The notes under the pieces: generated by a model
What the model was told of the DNA's origin: nothing
Database searches by the model: none
The model's input: the letters and a program-made list of their open reading frames with translations, nothing else
Shown: positions 1 to 7,987 of the stretch, in pieces
Position numbering within the stretch: the stretch's first letter is position 1
Layout of the letters: every line of letters begins with the position of its first letter
Position numbers and translations under genes: made by a program
Assembly: GCF_001668625.1 (NCBI RefSeq)
Contig: NZ_LZLJ01000064.1
Location: forward strand, 16,420 to 80,419
Reading direction: 5' to 3'
DNA length: 64,000 bases
Source of the DNA: Mycobacterium sp. 1274756.6
Lineage (GTDB): Bacteria > Actinomycetota > Actinomycetes > Mycobacteriales > Mycobacteriaceae

Positions 1-369
1 GATGCCCCACAGCCCGGTGCGCATGGTCACCCGCGCGGCGAGCGCGAGCTTGGCGTCGTCGAGCCAGTAGGGCCGCTCGTCGACCTGGGCGAAGAACGCG
101 ACCAGCTCCTCCGGCGGGTCGGTCACGGCGTCGATGCCCTGGTCCACGGCGATCTCGAAGAGCCGGCGGCCCTCTCCGGTGGGCAGCCGCTGGATCATCC
201 GCACCACGTCGTCGGCGAGCGGGTCGCCGATCTGCGACCAGGCCCGAAACGATTCCCGCTGCGCTTCGGTGGCCGCCAGATCGCGTGGCGCCAGCACCCG
301 CAGGAATACGTTGAACGGGAAATTCTGCAGGAAAGGCGGGGTGGGCAGCTTCTGGTCGGCGGTGGTCAT
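1..369 (-). CDS. Oxygenase MpaB / DUF2236-like protein, 5' part only
   Basis: The first 123 codons of a minus-strand gene run off the left edge of the window; ATG is at 367-369. The reading frame stays open from that ATG to base 1. The visible protein starts MTTADQKLPTPPF and carries the N-terminal layout I associate with mycobacterial DUF2236 (MpaB/latex-clearing-like haem oxygenase) proteins: a DPLAD segment near residue 45, a stretch rich in small residues, then a YWLDDAKL segment near residue 104, which is usually WVD in relatives. The haem-binding part would lie outside the window, so the assignment is by family resemblance of the N-terminus only. It is divergent from a TetR gene, with an inverted repeat between them, which suggests local repression. 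Confidence 0.6.
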   Translation of the reverse strand, partial: MTTADQKLPTPPFLQNFPFNVFLRVLAPRDLAATEAQRESFRAWSQIGDPLADDVVRMIQRLPTGEGRRLFEIAVDQGIDAVTDPPEELVAFFAQVDERPYWLDDAKLALAARVTMRTGLWGI

Positions 370-393
370 CGTGGGGTTACCTCCCGTTCACGG

Positions 394-419
394 CATCTGG
401 TGACAGTCTTCACCAGATG
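394..419. promoter_or_regulatory. Perfect 10-bp inverted repeat, likely TetR operator
   Basis: The arm CATCTGGTGA at 394-403 is repeated as its exact reverse complement TCACCAGATG at 410-419, with six bases between. It sits in the short divergent gap between the MpaB-like gene (start 369) and the TetR gene (start near 445). Size, symmetry and position match operators bound by TetR dimers. Binding is inferred, not shown. Confidence 0.7.
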
Positions 420-444
420 TTCGGGGCGGTCAAGGGATGTGACA

Positions 445-1071
445 ATGGGCGGCATGGCGGAGACGGCGCGGACCTACGGCGGCGCCACCGGAAGCGAGCG
501 ACAGTCCCGGCGGCAGGCGGCGCTGCTCGACGCGGCGCTGGACACCATCGCCGCCGACGGGGTCGCCGCGGTCACCGTGCGCGGGGTCTGCGTCCGCGCC
601 CGGCTCAACGACCGCTACTTCTATGAGAGTTTCCGCACCGTCGACGAGTTGGTGCTGGCCGTCTTCGAGGAGCAGAACACCCGGGCGTTCGCCACGCTGC
701 TGCCCGCCATCGAGTCCGCCCCGGCCGATCCGGTGCAGCGCGCCCGGGCGGCGATGAGCAGCGGGCTGGACTTCCTGTGCGCCGACAGCAGGCGCGGTCG
801 GCTGCTGATCGAGGCGCAGACCACCGAGGCGCTGCGGTCCCGCTGGCGCGACCTGGTCAAGATGCTCGCCACCGTGATGGCCGAGCAGGGCCGGGCGCTG
901 CTGGCCGGTCAGCAGCGGATCGATCCCGACATCGACCTGGCGGCGCTGACCCTGGTCGCCGGCGGCTTCGAGGTCGTGACGCTGTGGCTGCGCGGCGAAC
1001 TCGACGTCAGCCGCGAGCATCTGGAGGACTTCCTGGTCACGATGGTCACCGCCCGCCAGCCGGCGCGCTGA
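445..1071 (+). CDS. TetR-family transcriptional regulator
   Basis: This 208-residue protein has the TetR layout. An N-terminal helix-turn-helix covers about residues 18-65, including AALLDAALDTIAADG and a Tyr-Phe-Tyr-Glu recognition-helix end (RYFYESF). A variable, mostly helical ligand domain follows. I chose ATG 445 because AAGGGA at 432-437 is well spaced from it. GTG 439, GTG 400 and ATG 454 are in-frame alternatives, and GTG 400 would place the start inside the palindrome. The gene is divergent from an MpaB-like oxygenase gene, and the shared gap holds a perfect palindrome, so autoregulation plus repression of the oxygenase is the simplest reading. The ligand is unknown. Confidence 0.85.
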   Translation: MGGMAETARTYGGATGSERQSRRQAALLDAALDTIAADGVAAVTVRGVCVRARLNDRYFYESFRTVDELVLAVFEEQNTRAFATLLPAIESAPADPVQRARAAMSSGLDFLCADSRRGRLLIEAQTTEALRSRWRDLVKMLATVMAEQGRALLAGQQRIDPDIDLAALTLVAGGFEVVTLWLRGELDVSREHLEDFLVTMVTARQPAR

Positions 1072-1077
1072 CGTCGC

Positions 1078-1083
1078 TAGGCT
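1078..1083 (+). promoter_or_regulatory. -10 element (TAGGCT), probable leaderless start
   Basis: TAGGCT fits the mycobacterial TANNNT -10 pattern. It ends seven bases before the ATG at 1091, so transcription would begin at or next to the start codon of the FAH-family gene. Confidence 0.5.
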
Positions 1084-1090
1084 GTCACGA

Positions 1091-1906
1091 ATGCACCTGG
1101 GTCGAATCGCCAGCCCCGACGGGGTCGCTTTCGTCAGCATCGAGGGTGACCCGCCGGCGGCGCGGGAAATCGCCGAACACCCGTTCGGCACTCCGACATT
1201 CACCGGCCGGTCCTGGCCGCTGGCCGACGTCCGGCTGCTGGCGCCCATCCTGGCCACCAAGGTGATCTGCGTCGGCAAGAACTACGCCGCGCACGCCGCG
1301 GAGATGGGCGGTGACGCCCCCGCCGACCCGGTGATCTTCCTCAAGCCCAACACCGCGATCATCGGCCCGAATGTGCCGATTCAGTTGCCCGTCAACGCCG
1401 CACCGGTGCACTACGAAGGGGAGCTGGCCGCGGTCATCGGCCGGCCCTGCAAGGACGTGCCCGCCGCCCGGGCCGCCGAACACATCCTGGGCTACACCAT
1501 CGCCAACGACGTCTCGGCCCGCGACCAACAGCAGGCCGACGGGCAGTGGGCCCGGGCGAAAGGCCACGACACGTTCTGCCCGGTCGGCCCGTGGATCGTC
1601 ACCGACGTCGACCCCGCCGACCTCGAACTGCGCACCGAGGTCAACGGCGAGGTCAAGCAGCGGAGCCGAACGTCGCTGATGCTGCACGACATCGGCGCCA
1701 TCGTCGAGTGGGTCTCGGCGGTGATGACGCTGCTGCCCGGCGACCTGATCCTCACCGGCACACCGGAGGGCGTCGGCCCGATCGAGCACGGCGACACCGT
1801 CGCGATCACCGTCGAGGGGATCGGCACCCTGGCCAATCCCGTTGTCCGCAAAGGACTGCGCAAGGGAAGTAGTGCCGGCCGAGCAGAAAGCGGAGGAGAG
1901 CGATGA
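1091..1906 (+). CDS. Fumarylacetoacetate hydrolase (FAH) family protein
   Basis: 271 residues, the product of the gene matching Rv2993c of M. tuberculosis by position and sequence. The FAH fold is shown by [12 protein letters not shown] near residue 63, a [10 protein letters not shown] metal-site segment, [23 protein letters not shown] and [10 protein letters not shown] near the end. Family members are Mg/Mn-dependent hydrolases, isomerases or decarboxylases acting on 2-hydroxy-2,4-dienedioate or acylpyruvate-type substrates in catabolism of aromatic compounds or amino acids. The actual substrate cannot be read from the sequence. Its stop overlaps the gltX start (ATGA at 1903-1906), so the two are co-transcribed and translationally coupled. 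Confidence 0.85.
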   Translation: MHLGRIASPDGVAFVSIEGDPPAAREIAEHPFGTPTFTGRSWPLADVRLLAPILATKVICVGKNYAAHAAEMGGDAPADPVIFLKPNTAIIGPNVPIQLPVNAAPVHYEGELAAVIGRPCKDVPAARAAEHILGYTIANDVSARDQQQADGQWARAKGHDTFCPVGPWIVTDVDPADLELRTEVNGEVKQRSRTSLMLHDIGAIVEWVSAVMTLLPGDLILTGTPEGVGPIEHGDTVAITVEGIGTLANPVVRKGLRKGSSAGRAESGGER

Positions 1907-3369
1907 CGGTCCGGGTCAGGTTCTGCCCGTCGCCCACCGGCACCCCGCATGTGGGGTTGATCCGCACGGCCCTGTTCAACTGGGCCTACGCCCGCCACAC
2001 CGGCGGCACCCTGGTGTTCCGGCTGGAGGACACCGACGCCGAACGCGACAGCGAGGAGAGCTACCGCGCGCTGCTGGACGCGCTGCGCTGGCTGAACCTC
2101 GACTACGACGAGGGACCCGAGGTGGGCGGACCCTACGGGCCCTACCGGCAATCCGAGCGCAAGGACATCCACCGCGACGTGGTCGAACGACTCCTGGCGG
2201 CCGGCGAAGCCTACGAAGCGTTCTCCACCGCCGAGGAGGTGGAGGCGCGCCACCGCGCCGCCGGCCGCAACCCCAAACTGGGCTATGACAACCACGACCG
2301 CGACCTCACCGACGAGCAGCGCGCCGCGTTCCGCGCCGAGGGCCGCCGCCCGGTGCTGCGGCTGCGGATGCCCGACGAGGACCTGGTCTGGCACGACCTG
2401 GTGCGCGGCGAGACGGTTTTCGCCGCCGGCACGGTGCCCGACTTCGCGTTGACCCGCGCCAGCGGGGATCCGCTCTACACCCTGGTCAACCCGGTCGACG
2501 ACGCGTTGATGAAGATCACCCACGTGCTGCGCGGCGAGGACCTGCTGCCCTCGACGCCGCGGCAGATCGCGCTCTACCGGGCGCTGATCCGGATCGGGGT
2601 CGCCGAGCGGGTACCCGAATTCGGGCACCTGCCCAGCGTTTTGGGGGAGGGCAACAAGAAGCTGTCCAAACGCGACCCGCAATCCAACCTGTTCGCCCAC
2701 CGTGACCGCGGGTTCATCCCCGAAGGGCTGTTGAACTACCTGGCGCTGCTGGGCTGGTCGATCGCCGACGACCGCGACGTGTTCGACATGTCCGAGATGG
2801 TCGCCGCCTTCGACGTGGTCGACGTCAACTCCAACCCGGCGCGCTTCGACCAGAAGAAGGCCGACGCGATCAACGCCGAGCACATCCGGCGGCTGGCGCC
2901 GGCCGAGTTCGCTGCCCGGCTGGCGGCCTACTTCGCCGCGCACGGCCATGACACCGGCCTGTCCGACGAGCAGTTCGGCATCGCCGCGGAGCTGGTGCAG
3001 ACCCGCGTCGTGGTGCTCGGCGACGCCTGGGCGCTGCTCGGTTTCCTTAACGACGCCGCCTACACCCTGGATCCACGCGCGGTCGCCAAGGAACTGCGCC
3101 CGCAGGCCCGCCCGGTGCTCGACGCCGCGGTCGGGGCGCTCGACGGGGTGGCGCGCTGGGCGGCCGCCGACATCGAGGCCGCGTTGAAAGCCGCGCTGAT
3201 CGAGGGTCTGGAGCTCAAACCCCGCAAGGCGTTCGGGCCGGTCCGGGTGGCCGCGACCGGCTCGGTGGTCAGCCCGCCGCTGTTCGAATCCCTGGAGCTG
3301 CTCGGCCGCGAGCGCAGCCTGGCGCGGCTGCGCGACGCGGCCGCGGGCATCCCCGACGAAGTGGTCTGA
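1903..3369 (+). CDS. gltX: Glutamyl-tRNA synthetase
   Basis: 488-residue class I aminoacyl-tRNA synthetase that activates glutamate and loads it onto tRNA-Glu. The first ATP signature is [19 protein letters not shown] near residue 7 (HIGH-type), and the second is KKLSKRD near residue 250 (KMSKS-type). A C-terminal helical anticodon-binding region follows. Length and sequence match mycobacterial GluRS. Mycobacteria lack GlnRS, so this enzyme is expected also to misload tRNA-Gln for later correction by GatCAB. That role is consistent with the tRNA-Gln and tRNA-Glu genes lying directly downstream. Start ATG 1903 overlaps the FAH gene stop. Confidence 0.97.
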   Translation: MTVRVRFCPSPTGTPHVGLIRTALFNWAYARHTGGTLVFRLEDTDAERDSEESYRALLDALRWLNLDYDEGPEVGGPYGPYRQSERKDIHRDVVERLLAAGEAYEAFSTAEEVEARHRAAGRNPKLGYDNHDRDLTDEQRAAFRAEGRRPVLRLRMPDEDLVWHDLVRGETVFAAGTVPDFALTRASGDPLYTLVNPVDDALMKITHVLRGEDLLPSTPRQIALYRALIRIGVAERVPEFGHLPSVLGEGNKKLSKRDPQSNLFAHRDRGFIPEGLLNYLALLGWSIADDRDVFDMSEMVAAFDVVDVNSNPARFDQKKADAINAEHIRRLAPAEFAARLAAYFAAHGHDTGLSDEQFGIAAELVQTRVVVLGDAWALLGFLNDAAYTLDPRAVAKELRPQARPVLDAAVGALDGVARWAAADIEAALKAALIEGLELKPRKAFGPVRVAATGSVVSPPLFESLELLGRERSLARLRDAAAGIPDEVV

Positions 3370-3446
3370 AAATCTTTGGTAGTCTGCACCACGGCCCGTA
3401 ATGGCCGGTCGCGGTGGCCCGCAGCTCGCTGGAAAACGGGCGAAAT

Positions 3447-3466
3447 CCGCTGCGACCAGCGGTTTT
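3447..3466 (+). terminator. Possible intrinsic terminator after gltX
   Basis: CCGCTG (3447-3452), loop CGAC, CAGCGG (3457-3462) and then TTTT form a short stem with a T run 78 bases after gltX. It sits only 10 bases before tRNA-Gln, so it could instead be a processing or promoter-region structure. Confidence 0.35.
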
Positions 3467-3475
3467 GGCAGCTAA

Positions 3476-3547
3476 TGGGGTATGGTGTAATTGGCAACAC
3501 AGCTGATTCTGGTTCAGCCATTCTAGGTTCGAGTCCTGGTACCCCAG
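3476..3547 (+). tRNA. tRNA-Gln (anticodon CTG)
   Basis: A full cloverleaf can be drawn. Acceptor TGGGGTA (3476-3482) pairs with TACCCCA (3540-3546), with discriminator G 3547. The D stem is GTGT/ACAC. Anticodon stem GCTGA/TCAGC encloses loop TTCTGGT with CTG at 3509-3511. T stem CTAGG/CCTGG has loop TTCGAGT. No CCA is encoded. It reads CAG codons. Confidence 0.95.
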
Positions 3548-3619
3548 CGAAGTGCGCTCATCGAGCACGATTAGGTGGGCGCCCCGATGTGGGCTATGCT
3601 GGCAGCCCGGATCGGTTCT

Positions 3620-3692
3620 GGCCCCGTCGTCTAGCGGCCTAGGACGCCGCCCTCTCACGGCGGTAGCGTGGGTTCGAATCCCATCGGGGCTA
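3620..3692 (+). tRNA. tRNA-Glu (anticodon CTC)
   Basis: Acceptor GGCCCCG (3620-3626) pairs with CGGGGCT (3685-3691), with one G-U pair at the end and discriminator A 3692. Anticodon stem CCGCC/GGCGG encloses loop CCTCTCAC-type bases with CTC at 3654-3656. The T arm contains GGTTCGAATCC. No CCA is encoded. It reads GAG codons, the favoured Glu codon in this genome, and lies just downstream of its own synthetase gene. Confidence 0.95.
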
Positions 3693-3698
3693 CAGCAC

Positions 3699-3732
3699 AA
3701 AGTCCCCCATTCCACTCGGAATGGGGGACTTT
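3699..3732. terminator. Strong hairpin between tRNA-Glu and a convergent gene
   Basis: AAAGTCCCCCATTCC at 3699-3713 is followed by four bases and its perfect reverse complement at 3718-3732. The flanking A and T runs make it usable in both directions. It would end the tRNA transcript on the plus strand and the FDOR gene (ends 3747) on the minus strand. Confidence 0.8.
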
Positions 3733-3746
3733 CGTCTGCCGGGGCG

Positions 3747-4250
3747 CTAGCCGACGGCCGGGGCGGTGGAACCGCCCACCGGCATCGCCGGCAGGCCCAG
3801 CTTGCGATGGTCCCAGGACCGGGTGCGCCGCGGCACGATGCGCACCGCGATCCGCTTGTTCATCATCATGTCGACCGCCGGCTTCATCTCCTCGGAGTAC
3901 GGCCCGGTGTAGCGCTCGAAGACGCTGACCCCGACCCGGAACAGCGTGTCGGCGTCCTCCTCGACGAGTTCGGCCACGCCCTCGAACGACACCCCGCGCA
4001 AGGTGTCGTAGGTGTGGCCGCCCTCGATGAGGAAGCTCACCCGCGGGTCGCGGCGCAGGTTGACCGCCTTCTGCGACTTCGCCTTGGTCTCCAGCCAGAT
4101 CTCCCCGTCGAGCACGGCGTACCACATGGCGGTCAGGTGCGGCTGGCCGTCGCGGCCCACGGTGGCCAGCGTCCCGGTGCGGCTGGTGGTGACGAACTCG
4201 GCGATCTCGGCTTCGGACATGACGATCTGTGCGCGCTGATTGGTTCCCAT
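3747..4250 (-). CDS. F420-binding split-beta-barrel oxidoreductase (FDOR-B type), Rv2991 homologue
   Basis: 167-residue protein of the pyridoxamine-phosphate-oxidase-like split beta-barrel fold. The N-terminus (MSEAEIAEFVTTSRTGTLAT) and the following PHLTAMWYAVLDGEIWLET segment are typical of actinobacterial FDOR-B proteins, which bind the deazaflavin F420 rather than FMN. By position and sequence it is the counterpart of Rv2991, reported to bind F420. The substrate is unknown. The window also carries fbiD for F420 synthesis (11148-11810). It is transcribed toward the tRNA cluster and separated from it by a strong hairpin, and it lies downstream of the IclR gene in the same direction with a 21-bp gap. 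Confidence 0.8.
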   Translation of the reverse strand: MGTNQRAQIVMSEAEIAEFVTTSRTGTLATVGRDGQPHLTAMWYAVLDGEIWLETKAKSQKAVNLRRDPRVSFLIEGGHTYDTLRGVSFEGVAELVEEDADTLFRVGVSVFERYTGPYSEEMKPAVDMMMNKRIAVRIVPRRTRSWDHRKLGLPAMPVGGSTAPAVG

Positions 4251-4271
4251 GCGCCCAAGTCTGGCAGGCGC

Positions 4272-4973
4272 TCACAGCCGCTGGGTCAGCGCGTCGGCGG
4301 CGCCGACCAGGTCACCGGCCCACCGCTCGCCGGGGCGTCTGCCCATCCGGTCGATCGGCCCGGAGACCGACACCGCGGCGATCACCTCGCCGCGGGCGTC
4401 GCGCACCGGTGCGGAGACGCTGGCCACCCCCGGCTCGCGCTCGGCGGCGCTCTGCGCCCAGCCGCGGCGGCGCACCTCGGCCAGGGTGCGTTCGCCGAAC
4501 CGGGCCTGCGGCAGCACCGCCCGCTGGGTCTCCGGGTCGGCGTAGGCCAGCAGCACCCGCGCGCCCGAGCCGGCGGTCATCGGCAGCCGGGCCCCGATCG
4601 GGACGGTGTCGCGCAGCCCGGCGGCCGGCTCCAGCGCGGCGACGCAGACCCGCCAGCTGCCGTCGCGGCGGTAGAGCTGCACGCTCTCCCCGGTGGTTTC
4701 GCGCAGCTGGGGCAGGATCGCCGCGCCGGCGGCCAACAGCGGGTCGGTGACGTGGGCGGCCAGCTCGGTGACCGCGTGGCCCAGCTGCCACCGGCCGTCG
4801 CCGTCGCGGGCGAGCAGCCGGTGGACCTCCAGGCCGGCGGCCAGCCGGTGGGCGGTGGCCCGCGGCAACCCGGTGCGGTCGCACAGTTCGGCCAGCCCGC
4901 AGGGGGACTGCGAGACCGCCCAGAGCACCCCCACGGCTTTGTCGAGCACGCCGATGCCGCTATCCTGTCTCAT
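4272..4973 (-). CDS. IclR-family regulator of leucine biosynthesis (LtbR/NdgR type)
   Basis: 233 residues. An N-terminal winged helix covers about residues 5-65 (VLDKAVGVLWAVSQSP, then the LAELCDRTGLPRATAHRL helix-turn-helix). The C-terminal IclR effector domain ends with SVSAPVRDARGEVIAAVSVS. It is divergent from leuC with a 35-bp gap, exactly as for LtbR of Corynebacterium and NdgR of Streptomyces, which control leuCD and related amino-acid genes. By position it matches Rv2989. Start ATG at 4971-4973 lies inside one of two inverted repeats in the gap, so autoregulation is likely. Confidence 0.88.
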   Translation of the reverse strand: MRQDSGIGVLDKAVGVLWAVSQSPCGLAELCDRTGLPRATAHRLAAGLEVHRLLARDGDGRWQLGHAVTELAAHVTDPLLAAGAAILPQLRETTGESVQLYRRDGSWRVCVAALEPAAGLRDTVPIGARLPMTAGSGARVLLAYADPETQRAVLPQARFGERTLAEVRRRGWAQSAAEREPGVASVSAPVRDARGEVIAAVSVSGPIDRMGRRPGERWAGDLVGAADALTQRL

Positions 4974-5003
4974 AGAGAGATATTAACGTCTCAGATTGTG
5001 AGA
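4968..5003. promoter_or_regulatory. Two inverted repeats in the iclR-leuC gap, likely operators
   Basis: TCTCA-GATTG-TGAGA (4989-5003) ends five bases before the leuC ATG at 5009. TCTC-ATA-GAGA (4968-4978) covers the start codon of the IclR gene. Both share the half site TCTC/GAGA. TATTAA at 4981-4986 is a possible -10 element for leuC. Their placement next to both start codons suggests that IclR binding blocks both genes. Confidence 0.6.
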
Positions 5004-5008
5004 TCATA

Positions 5009-6421
5009 ATGAACGAGCAGCCGCGCACGATGGCGCAGAAGGTGTGGGACCAGCACGTGGTGGTCTCCGGCGGCGGCACCGAACCCGACCTGATCTACAT
5101 CGATCTGCACCTGGTCCACGAGGTCACCAGCCCGCAGGCCTTCGACGGTCTGCGGCTGGCCGGGCGGCCGGTGCGCCGGCCCGACCTGACCATCGCCACC
5201 GAGGATCACAACGTGCCGACGATCCACATCGACCGGCCGATCGCCGACCCGGTGTCGCGCACCCAGGTCGAGACGCTGCGCCGCAACTGCGAGGAGTTCG
5301 GCATCCGCCTGCACCCGATGGGCGACATCGACCAGGGCATCGTGCACATCATCGGCCCGCAGCTCGGGCTGACCCAGCCGGGCACCACCGTCGTCTGCGG
5401 GGACTCCCACACCTCCACCCACGGCGCCTTCGGCGCGCTGGCGATGGGCATCGGCACCTCCGAGGTCGAGCATGTGCTGGCCACCCAGACCCTGTCGCTG
5501 CGGCCGTTCAAGACGATGGCGGTCAACGTCGACGGCGAGCTGCCGCCCGGGGTCAGCGCCAAGGACCTGATCCTGGCGGTCATCGCCAAGATCGGCACCG
5601 GCGGTGGTCAGGGCCACGTCATCGAGTACCGCGGCAGTGCCATCGAGGCACTGTCGATGGAGGCCCGGATGACGGTGTGCAACATGAGCATCGAAGCCGG
5701 TGCCCGGGCCGGCATGATCGCCCCGGACGCCACCACCTACGAGTTCCTGCGCGACCGGCCGCACGCCCCGCGCGGGGCGCAGTGGGACGAAGCGGTGGCC
5801 GCATGGGACCGGCTGCGCACCGACGAGGGCGCCGAGTTCGACACCGAGGTCTACCTCGACGCCGCCGAACTCAGCCCGTTCGTGACCTGGGGGACCAACC
5901 CGGGTCAGGGTGTCCCGTTGGGCCAGGCCGTCCCCGACCCGGAGATGATGGTCGACGAGGTCGCCCGCCGCGCGGCGGAGAAAGCCCTGGCCTACATGGA
6001 CCTTCAGCCCGGAACCCCGATGCGCGACATCGGCGTGGACGTGGTGTTCGTCGGGTCCTGCACCAACGGGCGCATCGAGGACCTGCGGGTGGTCGCCGAG
6101 GTCCTGCGCGGCCGCACCGTGGCCGACGGGGTGCGGATGCTGATCGTGCCCGGCTCGATGCGGGTGCGCGCCCAGGCCGAAGAAGAGGGGCTGGGCGAGA
6201 TCTTCACCGCCGCGGGCGCCCAGTGGCGCCAGGCCGGCTGCTCGATGTGCCTGGGAATGAACCCCGACCAGTTGTCTGCCGGGGAGCGTTGCGCCTCAAC
6301 CTCGAACCGCAACTTCGAAGGCCGGCAGGGCCGCGGCGGGCGAACCCACCTGGTGTCGCCCGCGGTCGCCGCCGCCACCGCGGTGCGCGGGACCCTGTCC
6401 TCCCCGGCCGATCTGGACTGA
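5009..6421 (+). CDS. leuC: 3-isopropylmalate dehydratase large subunit
   Basis: 470-residue aconitase-family subunit that, with LeuD, converts 2-isopropylmalate to 3-isopropylmalate in leucine synthesis. The three iron-sulfur ligands are visible as Cys351 (VGSCTNGR), Cys411 and Cys414 ([12 protein letters not shown]). [20 protein letters not shown] near residue 130 is the substrate-binding core. The N-terminus [18 protein letters not shown] aligns with mycobacterial LeuC, supporting ATG 5009 rather than ATG 5030. The start lies just after a TCTCA/TGAGA inverted repeat. leuD follows after 25 bases. Confidence 0.97.
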   Translation: MNEQPRTMAQKVWDQHVVVSGGGTEPDLIYIDLHLVHEVTSPQAFDGLRLAGRPVRRPDLTIATEDHNVPTIHIDRPIADPVSRTQVETLRRNCEEFGIRLHPMGDIDQGIVHIIGPQLGLTQPGTTVVCGDSHTSTHGAFGALAMGIGTSEVEHVLATQTLSLRPFKTMAVNVDGELPPGVSAKDLILAVIAKIGTGGGQGHVIEYRGSAIEALSMEARMTVCNMSIEAGARAGMIAPDATTYEFLRDRPHAPRGAQWDEAVAAWDRLRTDEGAEFDTEVYLDAAELSPFVTWGTNPGQGVPLGQAVPDPEMMVDEVARRAAEKALAYMDLQPGTPMRDIGVDVVFVGSCTNGRIEDLRVVAEVLRGRTVADGVRMLIVPGSMRVRAQAEEEGLGEIFTAAGAQWRQAGCSMCLGMNPDQLSAGERCASTSNRNFEGRQGRGGRTHLVSPAVAAATAVRGTLSSPADLD

Positions 6422-6446
6422 CCCCACCCGCACGCAGGAGAACACG

Positions 6447-7043
6447 ATGGAAGCCTTCCGCACCCACACCGGCATCGGCGTCCCGCTGCGCCGGTCCAAC
6501 GTCGACACCGACCAGATCATCCCGGCCGAGTACCTGAAACGGGTGACCCGCACCGGTTTCGACGACGGCCTGTTCGCCGTCTGGCGCAACGACCCGTCGT
6601 TCATCCTCAACCTTAGCCCGTTCGACAAGGGCTCGGTCCTGGTCGCCGGGCCGGACTTCGGCACCGGATCCTCGCGGGAGCACGCGGTCTGGGCGCTGAT
6701 GGACTACGGATTCCGGGCCGTCATCTCGTCCCGGTTCGCCGACATCTTCCGCGGCAACGCCGGGAAATCCGGCCTGCTGGCCGCCGAAGTCGACCAGGAC
6801 GGCGTCGAACTGCTCTGGAAACTCATCGAGCAGCAGCCGGGTCTGGAAGTCACTGTCAATCTTCAGGATCGAACCGTCAGCGCCGGTACCGCCGTGCTGC
6901 CGTTCAGAATTGACGACTACACCGCCTGGCGGCTGCTGGAGGGTCTCGACGATATCGGCCTTACGCTGCGGAAACTCGACAAAATCGAGGAATTCGAGGC
7001 GAGCCGGCCGGCGTGGAAACCACGCACCCTGGCCACCGGCTGA
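6447..7043 (+). CDS. leuD: 3-isopropylmalate dehydratase small subunit
   Basis: 198 residues, the usual length. It forms the active enzyme with LeuC, contributing the mobile swivel domain. The N-terminal [16 protein letters not shown] and the [14 protein letters not shown] loop are family hallmarks, with Ser and Arg in GSSREH contacting substrate. An AGGAG ribosome site lies upstream of ATG 6447. It forms an operon with leuC, and the IclR operator upstream of leuC should control both. Confidence 0.97.
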   Translation: MEAFRTHTGIGVPLRRSNVDTDQIIPAEYLKRVTRTGFDDGLFAVWRNDPSFILNLSPFDKGSVLVAGPDFGTGSSREHAVWALMDYGFRAVISSRFADIFRGNAGKSGLLAAEVDQDGVELLWKLIEQQPGLEVTVNLQDRTVSAGTAVLPFRIDDYTAWRLLEGLDDIGLTLRKLDKIEEFEASRPAWKPRTLATG

Positions 7044-7155
7044 GCCCACCCGAAGCCGCTGTGCGGCTTTGCTGATTCCGTCCACACCCGCGGTAAAGCG
7101 CGGGAACCCCGCCGCCGGAGCCCACGACATTCTTTGCTGAAACTGCGCGTGGCTC

Positions 7156-7185
7156 TTGGAAATCAACCGGAACAGGGTTTACCGT
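7156..7185 (+). promoter_or_regulatory. hupB promoter (TTGGAA - 18 bp - TACCGT)
   Basis: TTGGAA at 7156-7161 and TACCGT at 7180-7185 fit SigA-type -35 and -10 boxes with an 18-bp spacer. The leader of about 38 bases carries GGAGG just before ATG 7230. Confidence 0.55.
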
Positions 7186-7229
7186 GTCCCCAGTCGGTCC
7201 AAACCGGGCCACTGATTTCGGAGGACTGG

Positions 7230-7919
7230 ATGAACAAAGCAGAGCTGATCGACGCCCTGACCGAGAAGATGGGCACCGATCGCAAGCAGGCGACCGCGGC
7301 GGTGGAGCACGTGGTCGACACCATTGTGCGGGCCGTCCACAAGGGCGAGAGCGTCACGATCACCGGCTTCGGTGTGTTCGAGAAGCGCCGTCGCGCAGCC
7401 CGGGTCGCCCGTAACCCGCGCACCGGCGAAACCGTGAAGGTCAAGCCCACCTCGGTCCCGGCGTTCCGGCCCGGCGCCCAGTTCAAGGCGGTCGTCTCGG
7501 GCTCGCAGAAGCTCCCGGCCTCCGGCCCGGCCGTGAAACGCGGTGCGGCCTCGGCGACAACGGCCAAGCCCGCCAAGAAGACCGCGGCCAAGAAGACCGC
7601 GGCGAAGAAGACCGCGGCCAAGAAGACGGCGGCCAAGAAGACCACCGCCACCAAGGCGGCGGCGAAGAAGACCACCGCGGCCAAGAAGACCACGGCGAAG
7701 AAGGCGCCGGCCAAGACCGCGGCGAAGAAGACCACCGCGGCGAAGAAGACCGCGACCAAGCGGGCGCCGGCCAAGACCGCGACCAAGAAGACCACCGCGA
7801 AGAAGGCCGCCACCAAGACCACGGCGAAGAAGGCGCCGGCCAAGAAGACCACCGCGAAGAAGACCACCGCGAAGAAGACCGCGGCGAAGAAGACCACGGC
7901 CCGCCGCGGCCGCAAATAG
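7230..7919 (+). CDS. hupB: Histone-like HU protein with lysine-rich tail (HupB/HLP)
   Basis: 229 residues. Residues 1-90 are a standard HU domain that bends and compacts DNA ([15 protein letters not shown], then the [20 protein letters not shown] arm region). Residues from about 112 on are a tail made almost only of Lys, Ala and Thr in KKTAAKK/KKTTAKK units, similar to eukaryotic linker histone H1 tails and typical of mycobacterial HupB. I reject the longer reading from 7134 because GGAGG sits directly upstream of ATG 7230 and the domain begins there. A perfect terminator hairpin follows at 7939. Confidence 0.97.
   Translation: MNKAELIDALTEKMGTDRKQATAAVEHVVDTIVRAVHKGESVTITGFGVFEKRRRAARVARNPRTGETVKVKPTSVPAFRPGAQFKAVVSGSQKLPASGPAVKRGAASATTAKPAKKTAAKKTAAKKTAAKKTAAKKTTATKAAAKKTTAAKKTTAKKAPAKTAAKKTTAAKKTATKRAPAKTATKKTTAKKAATKTTAKKAPAKKTTAKKTTAKKTAAKKTTARRGRK
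7562..7916 (+). repeat. Degenerate AAGAAGACC-type repeats coding the HupB tail
   Basis: The coding strand repeats AAGAAGACCGCGGCC and close variants for about 350 bases, giving alternating Lys-Lys-Thr-Ala-Ala blocks. The near-identical units make copy-number change by slippage or recombination likely between strains. Confidence 0.8.
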
Positions 7920-7938
7920 CTCGACCCGACGCGAGCGC

Positions 7939-7974
7939 TGATGCGCCGCCGGCCGACTCGCCGGCGGCGCATCA
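7939..7974. terminator. Bidirectional terminator between hupB and mutT1
   Basis: TGATGCGCCGCCGGC (7939-7953) is repeated as its exact reverse complement at 7960-7974, with the six-base loop CGACTC. It lies between the convergent ends of hupB (7919) and mutT1 (7988). No long T run follows, as is common in mycobacteria. Confidence 0.8.
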
Positions 7975-7987
7975 CCGTCTTCGGGAA

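Noticed and set aside
7134..7229. Longer HupB reading with 32 extra residues.
   Set aside because: It runs through the promoter and ribosome site. The HU domain begins at ATG 7230.
7562..7916. Regular short repeats resembling a repeat array.
   Set aside because: They lie inside the HupB coding frame and code Lys/Ala/Thr. There are no spacers and no cas genes, so this is not a CRISPR array.
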